Assembly (NCBI GenBank): GCA_964551925.1
Contig: CAZKFA010000013.1
Location: 1-47,890 of the forward strand
DNA length: 47,890 nt
Direction: 5' to 3'
DNA from: CAZKFA01 sp964551925
GTDB lineage: Bacteria; Cyanobacteriota; Vampirovibrionia; LMEP-6097
Under the pieces are notes generated by a model. That model was not told where the DNA came from. It did no database searches and was given only the letters and a program-made list of their open reading frames with translations. The position numbers and the translations under genes were made by a program. Below are positions 35,607-44,909 of the stretch, piece after piece (position 1 is the first letter of the stretch; the number at the start of each line of letters is the position of its first letter).

Positions 35607-37568
35607 ATGCATAGAAGTTTTGATATAATTATAATAGGCGGGGGACATTCTGGCTCAGAAGCAGCCAACGCTGCGGCGCGCCTGGGATTACAAACTTTAC
35701 TTCTCACTAACAGTATTGATGGTATTGCAACAATGCCTTGTAATCCAGCTATTGGTGGACCAGCAAAATCTCATCTAGTGAAAGAAATTGACGCACTTGG
35801 TGGCATTATGGGATTAGCTGCTGACGCAACTTATATACAAATGAAAACTCTTAACTTGTCTAAAGGTCCAGCAGTTAGATCTTTAAGAGCCCAATCAGAC
35901 AAGAGAGAATATTCCGCATGGGTGAGACAGTATTTAGAACAACTGCCCAACCTCACTATTTATCAAAGTTCCGCCAAAAGAATTCTGATAGACGACAAAA
36001 CAAATCAAGCTATTGGTGTTGAAACTAATCTTGAAGAAGTGATCTACGCCAAGTCAGTAATATTAACAGCTGGCACATTCCTTGAAGGCAGAATCTTCAG
36101 TGGTAATAAATTTGAAACTGCTGGCAGACAATGCGAAAAAGCCTCACTAGGATTATCACCAAAGCTAAAAGATCTTGGGCTAAAAACAGGACGACTCAAA
36201 ACAGGGACCCCACCAAGGTTAGATCGCAGAACTATTGATTTCTCCAATCTTGAAGAAGCACCTGGAGATACTGTCCATGATTGGTTTTCGTTCTTACCAA
36301 ATAGACCAATACGTCCGCAGCATCTCTGTCATATAACAAGAACTAATTCTCAAACGCACGATATTATACACGCTAACTTACATTTATCACCTATGTATTC
36401 TGGTGAAGTTGAAGCTAGTGGTCCACGCTATTGTCCGTCAATAGAAGATAAAGTTGTTAGATTTAGTCACAATCCATCACATCATTTTTTCTTAGAACCA
36501 GAAGGATTAAGCAGTAACGAAATTTACCTACAGGGCTGCAGCACTAGTTTACCAATTGAAGTACAGTGGCAAATAGTACAGAGCTTACCTGGCTGTAAGG
36601 ATGCTGTCATCACGAGACCAGCTTATGCCGTCGAATATGATTATTTCCCTGGTATTCAATTCAAACACAATCTTGAATCAAAACAAATCAATGGTTTATT
36701 CGTCGCTGGACAAGTTCTAGGCACTAGTGGCTACGAAGAGGCTGCTGCTCAAGGTATCATCGCCGGCATTAATGCTGCAATCCACGTCACCAAGCAACAT
36801 CCAGAGCTACAAGTATCCGAACGCCTCAAGTCCTATACAAAGCAACACGAGAGTTTTATACTCAATAGATCCAATAGTTATATTGGTACACTGATTGATG
36901 ACTTGGTTAGTAAAGAAATCAAAGACCCTTATAGAATTTTGACATCAAGGTCAGAATATAGATTGTTATTGCGCCAAGATAACGCCGACCAAAGGCTGAC
37001 AGAGATTGGTAGAGAGCTTGGCTTGGTAGATGATTATAGATGGCAAGTGTTCTGTACAAAACAAGAAAAAATGCAACGCGAAAGAACTTTTATCAACAGA
37101 GTCAAAATTGCAACCGACAAATGTGCTCCAGAGTTAATTGGCATCAAAGACAATGAGAGAATCACGCTTAAGGATTTCCTCAAAAAGCACGAAGTCTCTC
37201 ACGATCAATTAAACTTGCAAGAACTAATTGACAATGATGATCCACAAATAGACAGATTTGAAGTGCGTGATATTTATGAGAACGGTTTAGAGTATGGTTT
37301 TGAGATAGAGACTGAAATTAAATATCAAGGCTACATAGAAAGACAAAAAAAACAAATCTTAGACATGCAGAAGTTTGATCAAATTCGCATACCAAGCAGC
37401 TTTGACTTCAAAGCCTGCAAGCAAATCAGCTTAGAAGCAAGAGATAAACTCACACTAGTTAACCCGCAGACACTAGCACAAGCAAGTCGTATCGGTGGCG
37501 TAACTCCAAATGATCTAGCTGTTTTATCTGTAATATTTAATCCCAGAAAAAGTACAGCGACTACTTAG
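35607..37568 (+). CDS. mnmG: tRNA uridine-5-carboxymethylaminomethyl modification enzyme
   Basis: FAD-binding subunit that works with MnmE to modify U34 of certain tRNAs. 653 aa. FAD loop GGGHSGSEAANAAARLG (11-27). PCNPAIGGPAKSHLVKEIDALGG and GRLKTGTPPRLD, with the conserved second-box region, are GidA hallmarks. QGCSTSLPIEVQ and GLFVAGQVLGTSGYEEAAAQG follow. The C-terminal helical domain includes SRSEYRLLLRQDNADQRLTEIG. The start ATG has no Shine-Dalgarno and only weak -10-like sequence. It converges with the helicase gene across 111 nt containing two palindromic repeats. Confidence 0.96.
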   Translation: MHRSFDIIIIGGGHSGSEAANAAARLGLQTLLLTNSIDGIATMPCNPAIGGPAKSHLVKEIDALGGIMGLAADATYIQMKTLNLSKGPAVRSLRAQSDKREYSAWVRQYLEQLPNLTIYQSSAKRILIDDKTNQAIGVETNLEEVIYAKSVILTAGTFLEGRIFSGNKFETAGRQCEKASLGLSPKLKDLGLKTGRLKTGTPPRLDRRTIDFSNLEEAPGDTVHDWFSFLPNRPIRPQHLCHITRTNSQTHDIIHANLHLSPMYSGEVEASGPRYCPSIEDKVVRFSHNPSHHFFLEPEGLSSNEIYLQGCSTSLPIEVQWQIVQSLPGCKDAVITRPAYAVEYDYFPGIQFKHNLESKQINGLFVAGQVLGTSGYEEAAAQGIIAGINAAIHVTKQHPELQVSERLKSYTKQHESFILNRSNSYIGTLIDDLVSKEIKDPYRILTSRSEYRLLLRQDNADQRLTEIGRELGLVDDYRWQVFCTKQEKMQRERTFINRVKIATDKCAPELIGIKDNERITLKDFLKKHEVSHDQLNLQELIDNDDPQIDRFEVRDIYENGLEYGFEIETEIKYQGYIERQKKQILDMQKFDQIRIPSSFDFKACKQISLEARDKLTLVNPQTLAQASRIGGVTPNDLAVLSVIFNPRKSTATT

Positions 37569-37576
37569 CCTACAAA

Positions 37577-37662
37577 TTACTATACACTGTATAATAAATA
37601 AGCCTCTCTATTAGTAGGACCTAAGTAAAAAGTCCATAGCTTACTATACACTGTATAATAAA
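37577..37662. repeat. pair of 22-bp repeats, each with a TATACA-C-TGTATA palindrome
   Basis: The same 22 bases occur at 37577-37598 and 37641-37662, 64 bp apart (about six helical turns). Each contains the perfect palindrome TATACACTGTATA and, on the + strand, TATAAT. They lie in the 111-nt gap between the 3' ends of mnmG and the helicase, where promoters are not expected. They look like operators or protein-binding sites; no ORF of note follows either copy. Confidence 0.65.
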
Positions 37663-37679
37663 GAATCAGTGGCGAAATA

Positions 37680-39989
37680 TTAAACAGTTTCTAATACTAT
37701 ATCTCGCTCCAACAGCATAACAGCCTCACTAGCAAGGTTCTGAATCGCTGGATCTAAACTAGGTGCTTTAGAGATTTGTTTACTTAAATCAACAGTACGT
37801 CTAATACCACGCAAAATATCACCTTCATCGTAGAAACTATTTTTGATTAAATCTTCCCAAGACATTCCACTTGCCCAATCTTCAATGAGAGCAGAGATAT
37901 TAGGATTAACCTCAACAGGCTTATCAAGACCAAATTGTCTTTGCTTTTGGATTACTCTTCTAGCTACTGTTTCAATCTTGCGTACATTATTTAAGGCGAC
38001 TTGAGAAATATGCGCAAAAGATTTATCGCGCGCACGGCTGGCACCAATAGTAATCAATGAAAGCATTCCAGCAAATTGCTTAGGAGTTAAATTAGCATAA
38101 CTATTAGCTCTCAAAAGTTCAGTCACAAAGAAAGAGTTATCAGTCCTAAAAGAAGCACAAGTACGACCAAGATCAGTTGCTTGATAGTTCTTATCAATGT
38201 AACCTTCGGATTGTAACAACTCTACAGTTGCTTCAAAACTCTGCCATTGCATATTTTTTACATCAAGAATCCTCTGTTCTAAGGCTCTTGATTGTTTACG
38301 ATATCTTTTGATATTCTCTGTTTGCTTAGAACAAGGCTTTTGCTTAGGACAACCATTGCATGGATAGTTCTTTGTTTCCATTGTTAGGATCTCTAAACTA
38401 CCTTCCAAATCATCAACACCAGAAGAATCTAAGTTCTTCTCCATTTGTTGTTTTTGACGACGAGTCTGATCTAATTTAGATTGCATTTCGCGATAGTAAT
38501 TAAGATCACCAATCTCACCAGGGCACAGAGGATGCTGTAACTGACGAACTTGATCATCTAATCTCTTTAGTTCTTTTTGGTCGTTAACCAAATTCTTACG
38601 GATCAAAAGCTGACCAAAACTTCTCTCTACTAAATCCTTGATATCTTCGTATTTATGATTCTGAATTAAGTTCAAAACCATTTCATAACTCGATCTAAAA
38701 TGACTGGTAACGTCTTCTGGTTTAGAATTAGCGAGCAACGCAACTTCAGCAGCATTATAATTACCGCCCTTCACAGTAACTACATAACCAGATTCATCCA
38801 TTCCTCTACGTCCCGCTCTACCAGAGATTTGTAAGAATTCAGAAGCACTAAGATTTCTAAAGCCACTATCAGTAACTTTATTAATATTACTAATCACAGT
38901 CGAACGAGCTGGCATATTAATTCCAGCAGCCAAGGTCTCAGTAGAGAAGACTACTTTGATAAGAGCTTCAGTGAATAATTCTTCTATCAAACTTTTGACT
39001 TGAGGTAACATTCCAGCATGATGAGCTGCAATACCCTTACGCAATAAGTCTAGCTGTCCAAAATTCTTCAAGTGACTATTAGTAGCAATCGCTAAATCAA
39101 TCTTGCCATTAAGCATAGCTGCTTCTTCTTTAGTAAGAAGATTAAGGTCAGAGACCTCTTGAGCAGCTTTATCGCAACCCTTGCGGCTAAAAACAAAATA
39201 AATAGCAGGTAGCATTTGCTTGCGATAAAGCTCCATGACTACATTTGCAATAGACACCTTAGCATTAGAACCAGAATGTCCATGACGAAACTTGCCTTGC
39301 TTCTTACCAAAACGATTATCATCATGCTCTCTAAGTTGCGGGTTAAGCTTACCATTAGAAGTAAGTAGTGGAGCAATCTTATCATCCTTGAAGAAGTAAT
39401 GATGCAAAGGCACTGGTCTAAAATTACTAAAGACCAAACCACACTCACCGTGTATATCTTCTATCCACTCAACTAATTCTTCTGGATTATTAATAGTTGC
39501 AGACAAAGCAAGTACCTGAATAGATTTAGGGCTATAGATCACACTCTCTTCCCATACAGTACCTCTTGAAGGATCGTTAATATAATGAAACTCATCAAAA
39601 ATTAAATACTTCAGTTCTTTCAAAAATGGATCAATAGAACCGAATGTCGTGCCGTAAAGCATATTACGATAGATCTCAGTAGTCATTACAATGATCTGAG
39701 CATCACGATTCTTATTGGTATCGCCAGTAATAATGCCAACTAACTCTTCACCAAACTGAGCACAGAACTCATAGTACTTCTGATTAATCAAAGCCTTAAG
39801 GGGAGCAGTATAGAACACCTTATGTCCAGATGCTAATGCCATCTTAATAGCCTCTTTAGCTATTACTGTTTTACCAGCACCTGTTGGCGCACAAACAACG
39901 ACGCTCTTACCGTCTTGAATTACTTTAATCGCCTCTTTCTGAAAACTGTCAAGTTCAAAAACTTCTTTCTTTGCAATAGTATTTGCCAC
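37680..39989 (-). CDS. DEAD/DEAH-box helicase, Ski2-like with DSHCT domain
   Basis: Superfamily-2 RNA helicase, 769 aa. Walker A APTGAGKT (34-41), DEFH box (132-135), SAT in ALSATINN (about 163), and motif VI SGRAGRRGMDESG. A Cys cluster CNGCPKQKPC, probably metal-binding, lies in the middle. The C-terminal DSHCT-type helical domain ends with SWEDLIKNSFYDEGDILRGI. Such helicases occur in Cyanobacteria and Actinobacteria and are related to eukaryotic Mtr4/Ski2. The GTG at 39989 has AGGAG 6 nt upstream, so this gene uses a Shine-Dalgarno. GATAAT lies just before it. Confidence 0.93.
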   Translation of the reverse strand: MANTIAKKEVFELDSFQKEAIKVIQDGKSVVVCAPTGAGKTVIAKEAIKMALASGHKVFYTAPLKALINQKYYEFCAQFGEELVGIITGDTNKNRDAQIIVMTTEIYRNMLYGTTFGSIDPFLKELKYLIFDEFHYINDPSRGTVWEESVIYSPKSIQVLALSATINNPEELVEWIEDIHGECGLVFSNFRPVPLHHYFFKDDKIAPLLTSNGKLNPQLREHDDNRFGKKQGKFRHGHSGSNAKVSIANVVMELYRKQMLPAIYFVFSRKGCDKAAQEVSDLNLLTKEEAAMLNGKIDLAIATNSHLKNFGQLDLLRKGIAAHHAGMLPQVKSLIEELFTEALIKVVFSTETLAAGINMPARSTVISNINKVTDSGFRNLSASEFLQISGRAGRRGMDESGYVVTVKGGNYNAAEVALLANSKPEDVTSHFRSSYEMVLNLIQNHKYEDIKDLVERSFGQLLIRKNLVNDQKELKRLDDQVRQLQHPLCPGEIGDLNYYREMQSKLDQTRRQKQQMEKNLDSSGVDDLEGSLEILTMETKNYPCNGCPKQKPCSKQTENIKRYRKQSRALEQRILDVKNMQWQSFEATVELLQSEGYIDKNYQATDLGRTCASFRTDNSFFVTELLRANSYANLTPKQFAGMLSLITIGASRARDKSFAHISQVALNNVRKIETVARRVIQKQRQFGLDKPVEVNPNISALIEDWASGMSWEDLIKNSFYDEGDILRGIRRTVDLSKQISKAPSLDPAIQNLASEAVMLLERDIVLETV

Positions 39990-40096
39990 AAAAACTCCTA
40001 ATTATCCAAGCAAAATCACGCCCACAATTAGGGCTACATACAATTTATAGCATGTAAATATAAGGTATATCTATCCGTAAATAGTTATTTAAGGTT

Positions 40097-41347
40097 CTAA
40101 TTACTTAATGTGTAACGGCTTAATAAATACCAAGCATTACCATCATTTACAAATTCAAAGATCTCAGTATTAAACTGAGTACGGTCAGTACCAGCAATAG
40201 TGCCTCGACCCCACTGAATAGTATTAGCAGTAGCAACATTATCTAAATGGAACTTCATATCAGCCAGAAGTTGCAATTGCAACTTCTGCCCAACCACGCC
40301 ACCAGTAATAGTAGTCAAAGTATCAGTAGTCCCTGTATTAGAATCAGTAATAGTAATAAAATTCAAATCAGTAGCATCAATAGAAGTCTGTCCATTGATA
40401 TCAATAGCTGTAGCACTGACAGCAACAGGAGTCGGACCTATAAACTTATCAGCCGTAACGCTACCAGTAATAGTTACATCACCATTCTGAGCTGCAGTAA
40501 TAACAGGACTAGTAGAACCGCTAAAGCCAACTTCCAATTGATTACTAGTAGTGTTATAGCTCAAGGCTGTATTGTTCAAAGCAGTTCCACCCAAACGCAA
40601 TACTGAAGCGTCAATGGTATCACCAAAGTTTGAAGTAGTGCCACCGGAATCAGTCGCTGTAATTACTCCTCTGACACGATTACCTCTTAAATAATTAAAT
40701 GGCTTACGTGGAACAGGTACGCTTACTGTATAACGGCCATTCTCCCCCTTAACAACACGAGTGCTTGCTTGCTTTTGTCTCCTAGCTACGAAATCAACAC
40801 GTTGAAAAAATGCATCTAATTGACACTCACCAAATAGGGAATCAGAACCACTAACAGAACCAGCACAAGTGACATCAGAACCAGTACCTGAACTAGCTTG
40901 AGAAACAAGATTTGTAGCATTCACAGTAGCTGTAAAGGAATTAGCTAAATTACCTTGGGTATCATAGACATCAAAACGTAAATCCTTAGTCGCTGCAGTG
41001 AAGTGTCCAGCGCTGATACTTAAGACTCTATTCTTATGAGCTCCACGGAGCAAAGACAGACTCTGACTACTTATAAACTCATTACCACCACCGGTAACAT
41101 CATAAAGATCTATTCTAAAACTAGCTGTACTATCAATGGTGCGATATAGATTTTTTACCTTAAGACGGGCACGCATATTTGACGTCTTTAACAAATCAAG
41201 ATCAAAACTTTTTTGATGTAAAGTAAGAGAGAGAGTCGGATCAGTCCCAGTACCTAAACTTGTTAGCTCAACATAGTTTCCCGCGGCAATGGCTATAGAA
41301 TCCATCAGCAAAATCATCGAGACTACAACTATAATTCTTTTAAACAT
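40097..41347 (-). CDS. secreted surface/adhesin-like protein
   Basis: 416 aa. The start ATG 41347 gives an N-terminal signal peptide, MFKRIIVVVSMILLMDSIAI then AAG, with cleavage likely after IAA. An upstream in-frame start at 41443 is rejected because it overruns the miaB promoter region. The mature part is rich in Thr, Ser, Asn and Gly and looks beta-rich. The C-terminal half (NGDVTITGSVTADKFIG) resembles repeats of phage tail-fibre or exported adhesin-like proteins. No anchor motif is seen at the C-terminus. Role inferred as exported structural or attachment protein. Confidence 0.75.
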   Translation of the reverse strand: MFKRIIVVVSMILLMDSIAIAAGNYVELTSLGTGTDPTLSLTLHQKSFDLDLLKTSNMRARLKVKNLYRTIDSTASFRIDLYDVTGGGNEFISSQSLSLLRGAHKNRVLSISAGHFTAATKDLRFDVYDTQGNLANSFTATVNATNLVSQASSGTGSDVTCAGSVSGSDSLFGECQLDAFFQRVDFVARRQKQASTRVVKGENGRYTVSVPVPRKPFNYLRGNRVRGVITATDSGGTTSNFGDTIDASVLRLGGTALNNTALSYNTTSNQLEVGFSGSTSPVITAAQNGDVTITGSVTADKFIGPTPVAVSATAIDINGQTSIDATDLNFITITDSNTGTTDTLTTITGGVVGQKLQLQLLADMKFHLDNVATANTIQWGRGTIAGTDRTQFNTEIFEFVNDGNAWYLLSRYTLSN

Positions 41348-41469
41348 AAAAACTAGGTGTATCCATGGTAGCAAATAACAATAAAAACTTTGAGGGTTTT
41401 TGTGTATAGATTGAGCATATTTAGTTGCACTTATTATCCACACAGGTTCCTGCGGTTATAATCATAGTA

Positions 41470-42858
41470 ATGCTGCAACTGCGCACAAAGAAAAAAGTCT
41501 ATATCGAAACTCTTGGCTGCCAGATGAATATGGCTGACACCGAAAGGATGCTTGGTTTATTAGAAGAGATCGAGTATTATCCGACCGAGAATATGCTTGA
41601 AGCAGATCTTTCTATTCTTAACAGTTGCAGTATCCGCGAACACGCTGTCGATAAGATGAGAAGCTATATCGGCAAATGGGATAAGCAACGCAAGCACGGC
41701 AGCTTAATCGCTGTCTCTGGTTGCGTAGCCCAGCAAGAAGGCGAATCACTAGCTAAACAAATCAAAACTGTCGATATAGTACTTGGTACTCACAATATTC
41801 ATCGCCTACCAGATTTAGTTCTACAAGCTGAAGATCTTCATGAGCAAGCTATTAAGACTGGTCTTGATAAGGCAGTCATTAATAGAGGAATTTTTAATCG
41901 CCCACAAATAACCGAGGTCTGGGAGAATCTTCCAGAAGATATTCCAGAAACGCCAATTTTTCGTAAGACTAAATACTACGCTTGGGTAAATATTGTTTAT
42001 GGTTGCAATTACAAATGCACTTACTGTATAGTCCCCAAAACCCGTGGAGATCAGCGTTCTAGATCAATAGCAGAAATAGTCCGAGAAGTAGAAATTTTGG
42101 CTGATGAGGGTTACCAAGAAATCACATTACTTGGACAAAACGTCGATGGCTATGGACTAGATATTGAAACTAACTTAGCAAGCCTATTACGCGAAGTACA
42201 TAAGATTGAAGCTATCAAGCGCATTAGGTTCCTCACGTCACATCCTTGTGATATGACAAACGAACTCATAGAGACAGTTGCCCAGCTCGATCGTGTTTGT
42301 AAACATATCCATATGCCGATACAAGCCGGTAATGATGAGGTACTCAAGCGCATGGCTCGTCGTTATACTTTCAGTCGTTATATGGAACTCATCAATTATA
42401 TTCGCAAACTTATGCCTGACGCTTCTATCACTGGCGATATTATAGTTGGCTTCCCTGGTGAAACTCACGAACAATTCATGGACTCAGTCAGAGCTGTACA
42501 AGAGATCAAATACGACGCTTGTAACACGGCTATCTATTCTGCCCGCCCGCACACTCCAGCAGCCACTTGGGAAGACCTCATTAGTTACGAAGAGAAAAAC
42601 GAACGTATAAGACTACTTAACGCTATCATCACCGAGACCGCTGAAAAGCAATCTCAGAGATACTTAGGCAAGATAGAACAAGTCTTGATTGAAGGTGAGT
42701 CCCAGCGCAATCCTAATCGCTTAGCGGGTAGAACCTTCAACAACAAAACTACTAATATAGAATGTGATCCTAATCTACACCATCAATATATCGGCAAGAT
42801 TTGCGATGTGCGCATCACCCAAGCCAATGCCTGGGCGTTGCGTGGGGAGACGGTTTAA
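41470..42858 (+). CDS. miaB: tRNA-2-methylthio-N6-dimethylallyladenosine synthase
   Basis: Radical-SAM methylthiotransferase acting on A37 of tRNAs reading U-initial codons. 462 aa from the ATG at 41470. N-terminal cluster Cys: C17 (TLGCQMN), C53 (LNSCSIRE), C84 (VSGCVAQ). Radical-SAM triad: C179, C183, C186 (GCNYKCTYC). The C-terminal TRAM domain follows. An ATG at 41425 would add 15 residues, but TATAAT (41457-41462) ends 7 nt before 41470 and the family start fits MLQLRTKKKVYIETLGCQM, so I take 41470 as a leaderless start. Confidence 0.96.
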   Translation: MLQLRTKKKVYIETLGCQMNMADTERMLGLLEEIEYYPTENMLEADLSILNSCSIREHAVDKMRSYIGKWDKQRKHGSLIAVSGCVAQQEGESLAKQIKTVDIVLGTHNIHRLPDLVLQAEDLHEQAIKTGLDKAVINRGIFNRPQITEVWENLPEDIPETPIFRKTKYYAWVNIVYGCNYKCTYCIVPKTRGDQRSRSIAEIVREVEILADEGYQEITLLGQNVDGYGLDIETNLASLLREVHKIEAIKRIRFLTSHPCDMTNELIETVAQLDRVCKHIHMPIQAGNDEVLKRMARRYTFSRYMELINYIRKLMPDASITGDIIVGFPGETHEQFMDSVRAVQEIKYDACNTAIYSARPHTPAATWEDLISYEEKNERIRLLNAIITETAEKQSQRYLGKIEQVLIEGESQRNPNRLAGRTFNNKTTNIECDPNLHHQYIGKICDVRITQANAWALRGETV

Positions 42859-42875
42859 GGATTATTATCTCTAAC

Positions 42876-42924
42876 ATGCCCTACTGCGAACATATTTAGA
42901 AGAATTTAGTTCGTAGTAGGGCAT
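42876..42924. terminator. 16-bp inverted repeat after miaB (terminator-like)
   Basis: ATGCCCTACTGCGAAC (42876-42891) and GTTCGTAGTAGGGCAT (42909-42924) pair at 15 of 16 positions with a 17-nt loop. It begins 18 nt after the miaB stop. No strong T-tract follows, so termination is probable but could need a factor. Confidence 0.55.
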
Positions 42925-43003
42925 TACTACACATAATTTATCAATTTTATATGTGCAATTTAGTATTAATTGCAATAAATCCAATATGCTATTATATTGA
43001 CCC

Positions 43004-43678
43004 ATGGGCACTACTCTAACAACAGGTCTAGGAATAATAAATGACACCTTGGCATCAAGAAAGAAGCACAGAGGGCATAGACCAAGAACTACAGAGTCTT
43101 TGACACTAACTACCAATGCTAGTTCTAATCGTGCTCCTACTAGCACAGCTTTATCACAAGTCAGACCAGCTACTACGCAAAACGAAAGATCCATGCCACA
43201 ATCCATCATTGTGCTTCATGGTAATACCATGTATCCTTTTCAATACGAAGAATACGGACTAAAAGATTACTGTCAGGATAAAGGTTTAGAGCAAGTACAG
43301 TTTCACCCTGCTACTTCCATGGAGCAAGTATTAGAACATTTAGAATCATCTACAGCAAGTAAGCCGCCATTAATTGTAGTGCGCGGATCTATTTCACTAC
43401 AGCATAGCTCAGGTCCATTCGGCGCTAAGCCTTACTGGGGACATATCCTAGATTCTCTAAAACAGCACTACGACAACAAATCAGTCCCTGAGAAGGATAG
43501 AGCAAGGGTAGTATTTATGAATGATGACAATCTACTAGCAGAGTATAGCTCTACAAGAAAAATTTATCCACAAACCCTAGCTCCTATCAGCATGCGAGGA
43601 CTAGATATATTCAGCACTAGAACAGGCGACTATCCTTATCTCGAAGCTGCTCTTCGTAGTTATAGAGCGTCTTTCTAA
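43004..43678 (+). CDS. hypothetical protein, 224 aa
   Basis: Unrecognised. Residues 1-65 are polar and Ser/Thr/Arg-rich. Residues 66-224 look like one alpha/beta domain with strands such as SIIVLHGN, PPLIVVRGS and RVVFMNDD alternating with helices (EYGLKDYCQDKGLE, SMEQVLEHLESST). This resembles Rossmann-type receiver or nucleotide folds by pattern only. There is no phosphoacceptor or P-loop motif I can name. TATTAT (42990-42995) ends 8 nt before the ATG, so the mRNA is leaderless or has one leader base. A hairpin follows the stop by 3 nt. Confidence 0.75.
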   Translation: MGTTLTTGLGIINDTLASRKKHRGHRPRTTESLTLTTNASSNRAPTSTALSQVRPATTQNERSMPQSIIVLHGNTMYPFQYEEYGLKDYCQDKGLEQVQFHPATSMEQVLEHLESSTASKPPLIVVRGSISLQHSSGPFGAKPYWGHILDSLKQHYDNKSVPEKDRARVVFMNDDNLLAEYSSTRKIYPQTLAPISMRGLDIFSTRTGDYPYLEAALRSYRASF

Positions 43679-43681
43679 GCA

Positions 43682-43700
43682 ACTCTATCAAAGATAGAGT
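43682..43700 (+). terminator. short hairpin after the 43678 stop
   Basis: ACTCTATC (43682-43689), AAA loop, GATAGAGT (43693-43700). It is a perfect 8-bp stem but has no T-tract after it. The stretch 43679-43996 holds this, a copied 55-nt flank, the N gap and the bestrophin promoter, and no gene that I can see. Confidence 0.45.
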
Positions 43701-43821
43701 CTATCTGCAATAAGTCTAACGTTGAACTAGCTCGTAAGCCCCTTCCCTAGTGAGTCCCTTCCTTACAACAAATTGTTGAACTCAATAATCACCGAGACCG
43801 CTGCGGGGTGAAACAATCTAA

Positions 43822-43921
43822 NNNNNNNNNNNNNNNNNNNNNNNNNNNNNNNNNNNNNNNNNNNNNNNNNNNNNNNNNNNNNNNNNNNNNNNNNNNNNNN
43901 NNNNNNNNNNNNNNNNNNNNN
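43822..43921. other. spurious assembly gap with duplicated 55-nt flanks
   Basis: The 55 nt before the Ns (43767-43821) equal the 55 nt after them (43922-43976). As in valS, this points to contigs overlapping by a k-mer of 55, joined with artificial Ns. The intergenic region is then only about 163 nt long. Confidence 0.92.
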
Positions 43922-43996
43922 AACAAATTGTTGAACTCAATAATCACCGAGACCGCTGCGGGGTGAAACAATCTAAAATCCAGTTATAATATAAAC

Positions 43997-44890
43997 ATGC
44001 TAATTAATAAAAGAATTCCTATTAGCTTCATACTAAATAAAATTAAAACTGAAGTGCTGATCATCGCTCTTCTATCTTTAGTAATAGGCTATCTTGACGA
44101 GAGATTTATTTTCCTAACCATACCTCTTACAATACCCGCCATCCTTGGTACAACGATATCTTTATTACTTGCTTTCAGAACAAATCAAGCTTACGAACGT
44201 TGGTGGGAAGCTCGCAAAATATGGGGAGGAATTGTCAACACTTCAAGACAATTTATCCGACAACTACAAACTTATTACAAAGAAGGCACTGACAAGGATC
44301 AAGTCATTAAAGATTTCACAAGACGTCAAATTGCCTGGTCTTACTCTCTAGGAGAGACTTTGCGTACACAAGCTACAGAACAGACCTTACGCAAATATTT
44401 AACTACAGATGAACTATCCATTATATTAAAATATAGCAATATTCCAAATGGAATCCTTGATTTACAAATAAATGCAATAAGGCAAGCTTATATAAACGGT
44501 TCTATTACTGACTTCCAGCAAATCCGATTAGAAGACAGCATAAGCAAATTCTGTGATTATATGGGAATGTGCGAACGTATCAAAAATACAGTCTTTCCAA
44601 GAACTTACAGCATAGTGTTACACTTCTTAATTTATATTTTTGCGATTCTATTGCCATTCGGATTAACTAATTATCCAATGTTTGTCGAGGAACTTTTAAA
44701 TACAACTTTTAGTTGTATTTTCTTTATCATAGAGAATACCTCAATTTACAAGCAAGATCCATTTGAAGATAGACCGACAGACGTCTCAGTGACAGCAATT
44801 GCACGAACAATAGAAAGAGATTTATTGCATATGACTAACACTGAAGCAGTTCCTGAGCCGCTTCAACCTCAGGGTTACTACTTAATGTAA
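43997..44890 (+). CDS. bestrophin-family anion channel (UPF0187)
   Basis: 297 aa membrane protein. The hallmark RTNQAYERWWEARKIWGG (61-78) follows the first two hydrophobic helices (about 18-58). Another hydrophobic pair lies at 205-245. The C-terminal stretch IENTSIYKQDPFEDRPTDVSV is typical. Bacterial members form pentameric ion channels; selectivity cannot be told from sequence here. TATAAT (43985-43990) ends 6 nt before the ATG, so leaderless. An alternative frame at 44145 is a shadow. Confidence 0.93.
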   Translation: MLINKRIPISFILNKIKTEVLIIALLSLVIGYLDERFIFLTIPLTIPAILGTTISLLLAFRTNQAYERWWEARKIWGGIVNTSRQFIRQLQTYYKEGTDKDQVIKDFTRRQIAWSYSLGETLRTQATEQTLRKYLTTDELSIILKYSNIPNGILDLQINAIRQAYINGSITDFQQIRLEDSISKFCDYMGMCERIKNTVFPRTYSIVLHFLIYIFAILLPFGLTNYPMFVEELLNTTFSCIFFIIENTSIYKQDPFEDRPTDVSVTAIARTIERDLLHMTNTEAVPEPLQPQGYYLM

Positions 44891-44909
44891 AAATCACACT
44901 GACCGATCG

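Noticed and set aside
41348..41443. Longer start for the secreted protein at 41443
   Set aside because: It would hide the signal peptide 32 residues inside the protein and run back into the miaB promoter region; ATG 41347 gives a normal signal sequence.
42628..43957. The 16-mer ATCACCGAGACCGCTG found in miaB and again in the 43767-43976 flanks
   Set aside because: A single 16-nt match in a 48-kb window is near chance expectation, and the flanking sequences do not match beyond a few bases.
43789..43971. A small minus-strand ORF spanning the gap at 43822
   Set aside because: It consists of the duplicated flanks plus Ns and vanishes when the artefact is collapsed.
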